Under the pieces are notes generated by a model that did not search any database, was not told the origin of the DNA, and saw only the letters and a list, made by a program, of their open reading frames with translations. The position numbers and the translations under genes are program-made. A DNA stretch of 7,902 bases from Defluviicoccus sp. (GTDB lineage Bacteria; Pseudomonadota; Alphaproteobacteria; Rhodospirillales; Defluviicoccaceae): the NCBI GenBank assembly GCA_013414705.1, contig CP058705.1:896664-904565 (forward strand), written 5' to 3'. Position 1 is the first letter of the stretch. Every line of letters begins with the position of its first letter. This document shows positions 1 through 6,202 of the stretch, one piece after another.

Positions 1-153
1 GGAAAGAACGGTGTGCCAAGCGTTTACAATCTGCTGACCGACGTGCGTGAGGCCAGGGCCGTCAATAACCCGGCAGTCCTCAAATCCCTGACGGCGGTGG
101 CAAGAACCTGGCAGGCGCAGATGCCCCAGCCGAAGTGGTGCGGTGCCGATTAG
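1..153 (+). CDS. C-terminal end of an unrecognised protein (5' partial)
   Basis: The first reading frame is open from the window edge to a TAG stop at 151-153 and encodes 50 residues. It ends in a tryptophan- and proline-containing tail (…RTWQAQMPQPKWCGAD). The mixed hydrophobic/charged composition and lack of internal stops look like a genuine protein terminus rather than a chance frame, but the stretch is short. I do not recognise the family. It converges on the SNF2 locus, with a hairpin between the two stops. The rest of the gene lies upstream of the window. Confidence 0.5.
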   Translation, partial: GKNGVPSVYNLLTDVREARAVNNPAVLKSLTAVARTWQAQMPQPKWCGAD

Positions 154-188
154 TTGCGGCCCCTTCAACTCTACAAGGATGAACCGGA

Positions 189-222
189 ACGGTTCGGGAA
201 CGCAGACGTGTCCCCGAACCGT
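189..222. terminator. Hairpin between two convergent genes, possible bidirectional terminator
   Basis: Perfect 10-bp inverted repeat: acggttcggg at 189-198 pairs with cccgaaccgt at 213-222 around a 14-nt loop. It lies between the stop of the first plus-strand gene (153) and the stop of the minus-strand SNF2 locus (231), where a shared terminator would be expected. There is no clear T-run on either side, so a purely intrinsic terminator is uncertain. Confidence 0.45.
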
Positions 223-230
223 CGCGTGCG

Positions 231-1139
231 TCACGGCGCGGCGAGCAGCAGCTCGATGTCGTCGGCGGTGATGTTGAGCGGGCCACTGGCGTCCGGGTCG
301 AACAGACCTTCTGCCAGCGCGCCCTTGCGATGCTGCAGTTCCAGCATCTTCTCCTCGATGGTGTTTTGCGTGATCAGCCGATGGACGAACACCGGCTTGT
401 CCTGGCCGATCCGGTGACTGCGGTCGATCGCCTGCGCCTCCACCGCCGGGTTCCACCACGGATCATACAGGATCACGGTGTCGGCAGCGGTTAGGTTGAG
501 ACCGGTTCCGCCGGCCTTCAAGCTGATCAGGAACACCGGCACGTCGCCCGCCTGAAACCGCTTCACCGGCGTTGCCCGGTCCTGAACCTCACCGGTGATC
601 TTGACGAATGCGATCTCCACTGCGGCCAGGCGCTCTTCGATCAGCGCCAGCATGCTGGTGAACTGAGAGAACAGCAGCACCCGGCGGCCCTCGGCGACGA
701 GTTCGTCGAGCATCTCCATCAACCGGATCAGCTTGGCGGATCCGGCGCCGCTCTTCTTCACCGTCGGCAGTTTGACCAAGCGCGGATCACAGCACACCTG
801 GCGCAATTTCAGCAGCGCGTCGAGGATGATGATGTGACTGCGCTCGAGCCCCGGGCAGCGACCGCCTCGCGAACCTTGCGGTGCATCGTCAGGCGCACGG
901 CTTCGTAGATCGCGCTCTGGGCGGCCTCCATCTGCACGTGTTCGATAATCTCGGTCTTCGGCGGCAGGTCGCCCGCGACCTCGGCCTTGGTGCGCCGGAG
1001 CACAAACGGGCGGACGCGCCGTGCGAGCGCCTGTCCGCGGGTTGTATCGCCGTGCTTTTCGATCGGGCTGCGGAAGGAGCGCGCGAACGAGCGCCGGTCG
1101 CCGAGCAGGCCCGGATTGAGGAAATCCATCAGTGCCCAC
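231..1139 (-). CDS. SNF2-family helicase, C-terminal helicase domain (frameshifted fragment)
   Basis: This frame carries the second RecA-like lobe of a SNF2 ATPase. Recognisable sequence begins near position 857 (SHIIILDALLKLRQVCCDPRL). It continues through VLLFSQFTSMLALIEERL, the motif V region GGTGLNLTAADTVILYDPWW and the motif VI-type box QAIDRSHRIGQ, and ends with the typical TIEEKMLELQHRKGALAEGLFD tail and a TGA stop at 231-233. The frame stays open up to 1139, but that upstream part is a shadow of the middle fragment, so a separate start there is doubtful. The gene joins the middle fragment by a one-base shift at a CCCC run (849-852). Restoring one base gives the continuous protein ARGLERSHIIILDALLKL. 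Such proteins are DNA-dependent ATPases; their bacterial roles are mostly unassigned. Confidence 0.85.
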   Translation of the reverse strand: MGTDGFPQSGPARRPALVRALLPQPDRKARRYNPRTGARTARPPVCAPAHQGRGRGRPAAEDRDYRTRADGGRPERDLRSRAPDDAPQGSRGGRCPGLERSHIIILDALLKLRQVCCDPRLVKLPTVKKSGAGSAKLIRLMEMLDELVAEGRRVLLFSQFTSMLALIEERLAAVEIAFVKITGEVQDRATPVKRFQAGDVPVFLISLKAGGTGLNLTAADTVILYDPWWNPAVEAQAIDRSHRIGQDKPVFVHRLITQNTIEEKMLELQHRKGALAEGLFDPDASGPLNITADDIELLLAAP

Positions 1140-1309
1140 AGCTCGCCCAGATGGTTCTCGACCGGTGTTCCGGTGAGGCAGAAGCGCTGGCGGGCGTCGA
1201 GCCGGCGCAGGACGCGGGCGGCGTTGGTCTCCGGCGGTTGCGGCTCTGTTGGGAACAGAGTGGTTTCGCCCGGCAGCCGTTCGGCAAGCTTGTCACGAAG
1301 CGCCGTCAC
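809..1309 (-). CDS. SNF2-family helicase, middle fragment (frameshifted at both ends)
   Basis: This frame carries the end of the first RecA lobe of a SNF2 ATPase. It has the motif III block CLTGTPVENHLGELWALMDF, then NPGLLGDRRSF, FRSPIEKHGD and RVRPFVLRRTKAEVAGDLPP, all very typical of bacterial SNF2 proteins. The genuine coding part is about 857-1330. Downstream of 850 the frame turns into junk (SSSSTRC) because of a one-base shift. Upstream it joins the SWIM fragment through another one-base shift at a GGGG run (1328-1331). The GTG at 1309 is an artefact of the break, not a likely start. Between residues …TEPQPPE and TNAARVLRRL the frame jumps from the inter-domain linker straight to sequence that normally follows the DEAQ box, so the Walker A motif and DEAQ box are missing (see findings). 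Confidence 0.8.
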   Translation of the reverse strand: MTALRDKLAERLPGETTLFPTEPQPPETNAARVLRRLDARQRFCLTGTPVENHLGELWALMDFLNPGLLGDRRSFARSFRSPIEKHGDTTRGQALARRVRPFVLRRTKAEVAGDLPPKTEIIEHVQMEAAQSAIYEAVRLTMHRKVREAVAARGSSAVTSSSSTRC

Positions 1310-2283
1310 CTGCTGGGGCTCGATCGCGGGGCCTGCATCAGCGTCGCGGCTACCCGAGGCGGCACGTCCAGGTGGAGCGGGCCGCCTCGGGCCGCCTCGG
1401 CGTCGAGGTACCAGGGTGGAACCAGACAGACGGCGGTTCCACCATCCGCGACCGAGACGATGCAGGTCTGCGTGCCGGCTTCCGTCAACGCCCAGCCGAT
1501 CGTGCCGTGTCGCGGTTCTCCGCGCATCATCACCGGCCCGCCGAGAGACCGCCAGCGGCAGCGGCCGGTTGCAAGGACGCGCTCGATGATGTCGGCACCC
1601 GTCTCGCCTGAAAGCGTGTGCGTGTGGTTGCCGCCCAAGCCGTATAGTCCGCGACCGGAGAGCAGCAGCCGCAGGATCGGCAGGTCGTTGCCGCGCAGGA
1701 ATTTGGCCGGTGTGCCGGAGAAGGCGGTCTGTGGATCGAACGAGGTGGACCTGTCGCTGAACTGGTCATTCTTCAGCAGGCGCACGGACCGGAGCTCCAG
1801 CACGGGCAGCGGCGGGTCGGTCGCGGCATCTGCGATCGATAGCACGTAGATCAGCCGCTGACGGATCGCGGCCGGATAATCGTCATCGCTGAGAGCGAGC
1901 GCCCGGTCGAGCTCGGCGAGCCAGCCTTCCGTTTGCGGCGACAGTGCGGGGTTGGAAGCCGGTATCGCCAGCCTGGTCGCCAGCTTTCGGCCCACCGGCG
2001 CGGCCATGCTCTCGAGGAGCAGTGCTGCCACATGCTTGCAGTTGTCGCCGACCGGGCAGGAGCAGGTGCCGTCGATCCTGGCGCGACCGTCTGTCGCCGT
2101 CTCGATGTCGATCGACACGGTGTAGGGACGCCGTTGTGTCCCCTGCACCTGGCCTTCGATCCGGGAGCCATCCTCGGCCATCCCGGTTACGCGGGCGCGC
2201 CCCTGGCGCTGATAGCGTGTTGCCTTCTCAAAGGCTGCCGGCGTTACCGTTCGCCGGATGTCGTCAAGCGTATGCAGCCGCAC
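1306..2283 (-). CDS. SWIM zinc-finger N-terminal part of a SNF2-family helicase
   Basis: This is the first segment of a locus that reads on through 231. The frame starts at GTG 2283 (MRLHTLDDIRRTVTPAAFEKATRYQRQGR) with a gagg-type ribosome site just upstream. Residues 74-84 form a SWIM zinc finger, CxCx5CxH (C74, C76, C82, H84), followed by AALLL, as in the N-terminus of bacterial SWIM/SNF2 ATPases; SWIM domains are thought to bind DNA or protein. The remaining ~230 residues match the variable region preceding the motor (WLAELDRAL, LPILRLLLSGRGLYGL, LVPPWYLD). The frame ends at a TGA (1306-1308) caused by a one-base shift. Adding a base to the GGGG run at 1328-1331 gives LMQAPAIEPQQVTALRDKL, a natural continuation. 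With both shifts repaired the locus encodes only about 684 residues, against roughly 1,050-1,150 usual for this architecture as I recall it. The product is probably non-functional as an ATPase. Confidence 0.8.
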   Translation of the reverse strand: MRLHTLDDIRRTVTPAAFEKATRYQRQGRARVTGMAEDGSRIEGQVQGTQRRPYTVSIDIETATDGRARIDGTCSCPVGDNCKHVAALLLESMAAPVGRKLATRLAIPASNPALSPQTEGWLAELDRALALSDDDYPAAIRQRLIYVLSIADAATDPPLPVLELRSVRLLKNDQFSDRSTSFDPQTAFSGTPAKFLRGNDLPILRLLLSGRGLYGLGGNHTHTLSGETGADIIERVLATGRCRWRSLGGPVMMRGEPRHGTIGWALTEAGTQTCIVSVADGGTAVCLVPPWYLDAEAARGGPLHLDVPPRVAATLMQAPRSSPSR

Positions 2284-2376
2284 GTCCCGTCCTCGAAGCT
2301 CTCCGGTGCATTTCCTGATGAATGTTCAATCGGTCACTCGTATGGTCCGTGGCACTGCAACGCGGCAAAGAGAACT

Positions 2377-2400
2377 CGATCAAGCGATTCTGCTTGATCG
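2377..2400 (-). terminator. Probable terminator downstream of the DMT transporter
   Basis: Perfect 9-bp inverted repeat: cgatcaagc at 2377-2385 pairs with gcttgatcg at 2392-2400 around a 6-nt loop. It sits 12 bp past the transporter stop (2413-2415). Read on the minus strand, the hairpin is followed by a pyrimidine-rich stretch (agttctcttt), which suits an intrinsic terminator, though the T-run is interrupted. Confidence 0.5.
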
Positions 2401-2412
2401 GATGCTGTTGAG

Positions 2413-3159
2413 TTAGCGGCGGCTGCCGCGCCGTGCGAGCACGATACCGGCGAGGATGATCACCGCTCCCGCCGCCTGCAACGGTCCCAGCGCTTCGGCG
2501 AACAGAACCCAGGCCAGCAGGGCCGCGACCGCCGGCTGCAGCAGCAGGGCCACGGACGAGAATGCCGCCGGCAGGTGGGCCAGCGCGTACGCGATCAGGC
2601 TCTGGCCGAGCGCGTGGCTAAACAGCCCCAACGCCGCCAGCACCAGCCAGCCGCGCAGGCTGGGAGCGATCAGGCTTTCGTGCGATGCGAGGGTCACCGG
2701 CAGCAGGCAGATGCAGGTGATCAGTCCGCTCCAGGCCATGATCTTCGCCGTGCCGTGGCGGCTGCGCAGCCGGCCGACGGCAACGATGTAGCCGGCGTAA
2801 AATAGCGCCGTCGTCAGGCCCAGCGCGTCGCCGGCGAGATGTTGGGGGCCCAGCTGGAAGCTTGCCCCCATCAGCACCACCGCGCCGGTGATTGCGAGCG
2901 CCATGCCGGCAAGGAAGGTGCGCGAGAAGCGTTCGCCGAAGAACGCGAAGCCGGCCAGCGTGACGAACACCGGCGCGAAGTTGGGAAACAGCGTCGCGTT
3001 GGCAACCGAGGTCAACGTCAGCGACCAGTGCCAAACCGAAAGGTCGCCCGCGAAACTCACCCCTGCGGCGAGGAAGCCGAGCCGGTCGGCTGGAGCAGGG
3101 GCGTTGCCGGGTGAGCACGCCGTTGATGGCGTCGCCGTTCGATGCCGTACCACAGCCAC
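2413..3159 (-). CDS. EamA/DMT-superfamily transporter, main part (frameshifted)
   Basis: This frame encodes most of a drug/metabolite transporter-type integral membrane protein. Reliable sequence starts around 3100 (ADRLGFLAAGVSFAGDL) and continues with WHWSLTLTSVANATLFPNFA and PVFVTLAGFAFFGERFSRTF. Several hydrophobic helices follow, including the second EamA repeat (GLFSHALGQSLIAYALAHLP, then SSVALLLQPAVAALLAWVLF). It ends at ILAGIVLARRGSRR with a TAA at 2413-2415. The LTSVANATL and ALGQSLIAYAL segments are typical of EamA family members exporting small metabolites or amino acids; the substrate cannot be read from sequence. The first ~20 residues from the ATG at 3159 are out of frame with the real N-terminus, which lies in the neighbouring fragment. 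With the shift repaired the protein is about 321 residues, a normal length with about 10 helices. Confidence 0.85.
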   Translation of the reverse strand: MAVVRHRTATPSTACSPGNAPAPADRLGFLAAGVSFAGDLSVWHWSLTLTSVANATLFPNFAPVFVTLAGFAFFGERFSRTFLAGMALAITGAVVLMGASFQLGPQHLAGDALGLTTALFYAGYIVAVGRLRSRHGTAKIMAWSGLITCICLLPVTLASHESLIAPSLRGWLVLAALGLFSHALGQSLIAYALAHLPAAFSSVALLLQPAVAALLAWVLFAEALGPLQAAGAVIILAGIVLARRGSRR

Positions 3160-3377
3160 AGCGCCGGCAGGGCGAACAGCATCCGGTAGAATGCGGTGGC
3201 GACCGGTCCCAGCTCGCTCAGCCGGACGAAGATCGGCGCGAACGCGATGGCAACCGCGCCCAGCAGCAGGGTGGCGATGGCGCCGCGGGCGCGCCGTGCG
3301 CGTGCTGCCGCCGCGGCCGCAATTTCTGCCGCATCTTCAGGTCCCGCCAGGCTGAGAGAGCTTCGCACCTCGATCAT
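3057..3377 (-). CDS. EamA/DMT-superfamily transporter, N-terminal fragment (frameshifted)
   Basis: The ATG at 3377 opens a frame with an alanine/arginine-rich cytoplasmic lead (residues 1-30). The first transmembrane helix (IATLLLGAVAIAFAPIFVRL) and the second (ATAFYRMLFALPALWLWYGI) follow, as in EamA proteins. After RRRHQRRAHPAT the frame runs to a TGA at 3057-3059 and loses similarity. Adding one base to the GGGG run at 3098-3101 joins it smoothly to the main fragment (HPATPPAPADRLGFLAAG). The start lacks a strong ribosome site. It is divergent from the amidohydrolase gene across a 116-bp gap (3378-3493), which presumably holds both promoters; I see no convincing -35/-10 pair there. Confidence 0.75.
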   Translation of the reverse strand: MIEVRSSLSLAGPEDAAEIAAAAAARARRARGAIATLLLGAVAIAFAPIFVRLSELGPVATAFYRMLFALPALWLWYGIERRRHQRRAHPATPLLQPTGSASSPQG

Positions 3378-3493
3378 CGCCCGCTACTATCTCGGATCGG
3401 GAACGGATGCCAGCGTGCAGGCGGGGCGTCCGGGGCGTTCAGTCAATCCGGTGCGTCCGAGGATCGGTGCAGTCAGGAGGTGCGAGGGACGAC

Positions 3494-4321
3494 ATGATGC
3501 CGTTATGGCTGCCGAACGCCGGCGCGCCTTCGCCGCATGCCGCTGGACTGATCGGGCCGAGCGATCCGCCGCCGGCGGAACTGGTCAACACGGAGGGCTC
3601 GGCGCCGCTGCTGCTGGTCTGCGACCATGCCAGCCGTGCGATCCCGGCAGCACTCGGAAACCTCGGCCTCGACGCAGCAGCGCTGGCGCGCCACATCGCC
3701 TGGGACATCGGGGCGGCCGAGCTCACCCGTAGGCTTGCCGCGCGCCTGGACGCACCGGCGGTGCTGGCGGGCTACTCGCGCCTCGTCATCGATGTCAACC
3801 GTCAGCCGGGCGATCCGCAGTCGATCGTTGCCGTCAGCGACGGCACCGTCATTCCCGCCAATGCCGACCTGGATGTGGCCGAACAGGAGGCGCGGGCCGA
3901 AGCGTTCCTCTGGCCATACCACCACGCGGTCGATCAGGCGTTCGCGCGGCTGCGGCGCACAGGTCCGGAACCGCTGTTCTTCTCGATCCATACGTTTACG
4001 CCGTCGCTGGGCGGCCAGGACCGGATCTGGGATCTGGGCGTGCTGTGGAACCGCGATCCGCGATTTGCGGTCCCCCTGATCGCCCTGCTCGAAGAAGAGG
4101 ACAGTCTTCGGGTGGGCGACAACGAACCCTATTCGGGCCGCGAGATCGCATACACCTTGAACCTGCACGCCGCTGCTGCCGGCCTTGCCCACTGTGCGAT
4201 CGAAGTTCGCCAGGACCATTGCGAGACTGGGGCCGGGCTGGCACGGATGGCGGACGTTTTGGGCTGCGCGCTGGAACGCATCCTGCAGATGCCGAACCTG
4301 CACCGGATCGAGCAGTTCTGA
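3494..4321 (+). CDS. N-formylglutamate amidohydrolase family protein
   Basis: This 275-residue cytoplasmic hydrolase belongs to the N-formylglutamate amidohydrolase family, whose characterised members cleave N-formyl-L-glutamate to formate and glutamate. Family landmarks in order: VCDHASRAIP (42-51), HIAWDIGA (67-74), GYSRLVIDVNR (93-103), SDGTVIPAN (115-123), SIHTFTP (164-170), WDLGVLWNRD (179-188), VGDNEPYSG (207-215) and IEVRQD (236-241). The conserved His and Asp/Glu residues (H45, H166, E211, H225, E237) are plausible metal or catalytic ligands. I chose ATG 3494 because aggagg (3475-3480) and gaggga (3484-3489) precede it; the frame is open back to an ATG at 3407, but that extension (MPACRRGVRG…) looks noncoding. 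No histidine-utilisation genes are nearby, so this is probably the 'predicted' subgroup found with ligases rather than a true HutG. The next gene is a GCS2-type ligase. Confidence 0.85.
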   Translation: MMPLWLPNAGAPSPHAAGLIGPSDPPPAELVNTEGSAPLLLVCDHASRAIPAALGNLGLDAAALARHIAWDIGAAELTRRLAARLDAPAVLAGYSRLVIDVNRQPGDPQSIVAVSDGTVIPANADLDVAEQEARAEAFLWPYHHAVDQAFARLRRTGPEPLFFSIHTFTPSLGGQDRIWDLGVLWNRDPRFAVPLIALLEEEDSLRVGDNEPYSGREIAYTLNLHAAAAGLAHCAIEVRQDHCETGAGLARMADVLGCALERILQMPNLHRIEQF

Positions 4322-4342
4322 TGCCCACCGCCTATCCCTCCC

Positions 4343-4452
4343 CGTCATTGCGACCGCGAGCGCAAGCGACGCGGGAAGCAATCCACTGCCGGGTGCCTCG
4401 CATACTGCACGGCAGTGAATCGACACGGCCACTGCGTGGCCTCGCGATGACG
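4343..4452. repeat. Dispersed palindromic element of the CGTCATTGCGA type
   Basis: The ~110-bp segment between the amidohydrolase and the ligase genes begins with cgtcattgcga (4343-4353) and ends with tcgcgatgacg (4442-4452), inverted copies differing at one base. It contains gggaagcaatcca shortly after the left end, and a perfect 8-bp inner stem, cactgccg (4384-4391) with cggcagtg (4410-4417). I recall this layout (cgtcattgcga … gaagcaatcca … inverted end) from a widely scattered intergenic repeat of proteobacterial genomes; that assignment is from memory. It leaves only 35 bp to the ligase start. Confidence 0.6.
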
Positions 4453-4487
4453 GTCGCGGTGATGCACTCGCGGTTGGGGAAGCTTCG

Positions 4488-5780
4488 ATGCCGCTAGCCA
4501 CCCCGCCGCCGCTCACCATCGGCATCGAGGAAGAGTACCTGCTGGTCGATCGCGACAGCCGCGCAGTGGTGACCGATGTGCCGGCCGGGCTGCTCGAACG
4601 GTGCGAGGAGAAGATCGCCGATCTGGTGCGCCCGGAGTTCCTGAAGTCGCAGATCGAGGTCGGCACCCGGGTCTGTGCAACCGTTCGCGAGGCGCGCGCC
4701 GAATTGGCGTGGCTGCGGCGCAGCGTGGCGGAAGTGGCGCACGACTTCGGGCTCGCGCCAATCGCCGCGTCAACGCATCCATTCTCCGAATGGCAACAGC
4801 AGCAGCACACCGACAAGGCGCGCTACCACGTGCTTGCGCGGGACATGCAGGCGGTGGCCCGCCGGCTGCTGATCTGCGGCATGCACGTGCACGTCGGCAT
4901 CGATGACGATGACCTGCGCATCGACCTGATGAACCAGGTGAGCTACTTCCTGCCGCACCTGCTGATGCTCTCCACCTCGTCGCCGTTCTGGCGCGGCGAG
5001 GATTCCGGGCTGATGTCGTATCGGCTCAGTGTGTTCGACGAACTGCCGCGCACCGGCTTGCCGTCCCGCTTCGCATCGTGGAGCGACTATCAGCGCCATG
5101 TGGCGATCCTGACCGCCGCGGGCGTGCTGGAAGATGCTTCGATGCTGTGGTGGGACATCCGGCCGTCGGTGAAATTCCCGACGATCGAGATGCGAATTAC
5201 CGATACCTGCACCCGCCTCGATGACGCGGTGGCGATCGCCGCTTTGTTCCAGTGCATCGTCCGCATGCTGTGGCGGCTGCGCCGCGCCAACCAGCGCTGG
5301 CGCATCTACGACCGGATGCTGATCGAGGAAAATCGCTGGCGGGCCAAGCGCTACGGCATCGACGAAGGCCTGATCGATTTCGGCAAGGGCGAGATGGTAT
5401 CCTGCGATGAACTGCTGGATGAGTTGCTGGACCTGACGGCCGAGGATGCATCGGCTCTTGATTGTCCCGACGAAATCCTGCATTGCCGGTCAATTATCGA
5501 GCGAGGAACCAGCGCCCACCGGCAACGTGCCGTCCATGCTGCGGGTCTCCAGGCCGGCGTGCTGCCGGACCAGGCCCTGCGCGACGTGGTCGATATGCTG
5601 ATCGAGGAAACGGTGCGCGACCTCGAAAACCGGAACACCTGGGAGGCCAACCATGATCGTCGCAGAAATCCTGAAGGGCAAGGGCGCCAGCATCGTCTCA
5701 CTGACCGCAGGCCAGCACATCAGCGAGGCACTGGCGCTGATGTCCCAACATCGCATCGGTGCTGTACTCGTCCTCGATGA
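4488..5780 (+). CDS. Carboxylate-amine ligase, YbdK/GCS2 family
   Basis: A gamma-glutamyl-cysteine-ligase type 2 (YbdK-like) enzyme: ATP-dependent joining of a carboxylate, typically of glutamate, to an amine. Landmarks: GIEEEYLLVD (12-21), KSQIEVGT (53-60), STHPFSEW (95-102), GMHVHVGI (131-138), SSPFWRGEDSGLMSYR (164-179), WWDIRPS (221-227), FPTIEMRITD (230-239) and ERGTSAHRQ (338-346). E14/E15/E16, H133/H135, E234 and R236 lie in the ATP/metal- and substrate-binding blocks of the fold. The start at ATG 4488 has a ggggaag ribosome site. The frame runs 430 residues, about 50 longer than usual. From residue 389 on it overlaps the CBS gene by 128 bp and reads as low-complexity Arg/His sequence, so the true end is probably near 5656 (see findings). 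E. coli YbdK has weak glutamate-cysteine ligase activity; the natural substrate of this subgroup is generally unknown. Confidence 0.9.
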   Translation: MPLATPPPLTIGIEEEYLLVDRDSRAVVTDVPAGLLERCEEKIADLVRPEFLKSQIEVGTRVCATVREARAELAWLRRSVAEVAHDFGLAPIAASTHPFSEWQQQQHTDKARYHVLARDMQAVARRLLICGMHVHVGIDDDDLRIDLMNQVSYFLPHLLMLSTSSPFWRGEDSGLMSYRLSVFDELPRTGLPSRFASWSDYQRHVAILTAAGVLEDASMLWWDIRPSVKFPTIEMRITDTCTRLDDAVAIAALFQCIVRMLWRLRRANQRWRIYDRMLIEENRWRAKRYGIDEGLIDFGKGEMVSCDELLDELLDLTAEDASALDCPDEILHCRSIIERGTSAHRQRAVHAAGLQAGVLPDQALRDVVDMLIEETVRDLENRNTWEANHDRRRNPEGQGRQHRLTDRRPAHQRGTGADVPTSHRCCTRPR

Positions 5781-6081
5781 CCAAGGCGGCATCGCCGGCA
5801 TCTTGTCGGAACGCGACCTTGTGCGGGCGATGAACAAGCTGGGCAAGGCGGTGTTCGACAAGCAGGTGGGCGACCTGATGACGTCGCCAGTGGTGACCTG
5901 CTCACCGAAGGACCCGGTGCCGGCGATCGAGGGCATGATGACCTCGCAGCGCTTCCGCCACGTCCCCGTCGTCGATGACGGCAAGCTGGTCGGCATCATC
6001 TCGATCGGCGACGTGGTCAAGACCCGCATCGAGGAAGCCGAAGCCGAGGTCGATGCACTCCGGCGCTACATCGCGCTTTAA
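5653..6081 (+). CDS. Two-CBS-domain protein
   Basis: A 142-residue soluble protein made only of a tandem CBS pair (Bateman module). CBS1 covers about residues 8-66 (LTAGQHISEALALMSQHRIG, then ILSERDLVRA) and CBS2 about 72-132 (VGDLMTSPVVTCSPKD, then RFRHVPVVDDGKLVGIISIG and DVVKTRIEEAE). The tail is a short charged helix (EVDALRRYIAL) typical of small alphaproteobacterial CBS proteins. Such modules bind adenylates (AMP, ATP, SAM) and act as energy or ligand sensors for partner enzymes or transporters. A gggagg ribosome site (5641-5646) lies 6 nt before ATG 5653, inside the end of the ligase gene, so translation is probably coupled to it. A regulatory role toward the ligase is inference from position only. 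TAA stop at 6079-6081. Confidence 0.9.
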   Translation: MIVAEILKGKGASIVSLTAGQHISEALALMSQHRIGAVLVLDDQGGIAGILSERDLVRAMNKLGKAVFDKQVGDLMTSPVVTCSPKDPVPAIEGMMTSQRFRHVPVVDDGKLVGIISIGDVVKTRIEEAEAEVDALRRYIAL

Positions 6082-6101
6082 GAAAGACCAAAGGCGGCCA
6101 T

Positions 6102-6134
6102 CGTAGGGCGGACCGAGCGTAAGCGACGTCCGCC
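6102..6134 (+). repeat. REP-like palindrome, copy 1 (GTAG-headed)
   Basis: A 33-bp unit starting cGTAG, then a 7-bp stem ggcggac (6107-6113)/gtccgcc (6128-6134) around cgagcgtaagcga. The GTAG tetranucleotide directly before an imperfect palindrome is the hallmark of REP sequences mobilised by RAYT transposases. It lies 20 bp after the CBS gene stop and is paired with an inverted copy at 6203-6235. Confidence 0.7.
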
Positions 6135-6202
6135 ACTCACGGCTGAAGCTGTAGGGAGCGGCAGTGCAATAAATCCCCAGCGTGTGCACGATATGCGAGG
6201 AC

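Noticed and set aside
849..1331. Programmed ribosomal frameshifting in the SNF2 gene
   Set aside because: The sites are plain G/C runs without a slippery heptamer or obvious downstream stimulator, occur twice in one gene, and recur in an unrelated transporter. Undercalls or mutation explain them better.
881..1849. 322-residue plus-strand open frame across the SNF2 locus
   Set aside because: It is the antisense shadow of SNF2/SWIM coding sequence; the protein looks random and has no domain.
3407..3493. Earlier ATG (3407) as the start of the amidohydrolase
   Set aside because: The added 29 residues look noncoding, while ATG 3494 has good ribosome-site sequence and fits the family's usual length.
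3503..4816. 437-residue open frame on the minus strand opposite the amidohydrolase and ligase genes
   Set aside because: It is Ser/Arg/Cys-rich with no recognisable motif and lies antisense to two genes with clear family motifs. Long antisense frames are common in GC-rich DNA.
4770..5483. 237-residue minus-strand open frame opposite the ligase gene
   Set aside because: Antisense to the conserved GCS2 motifs; no domain or plausible start context.
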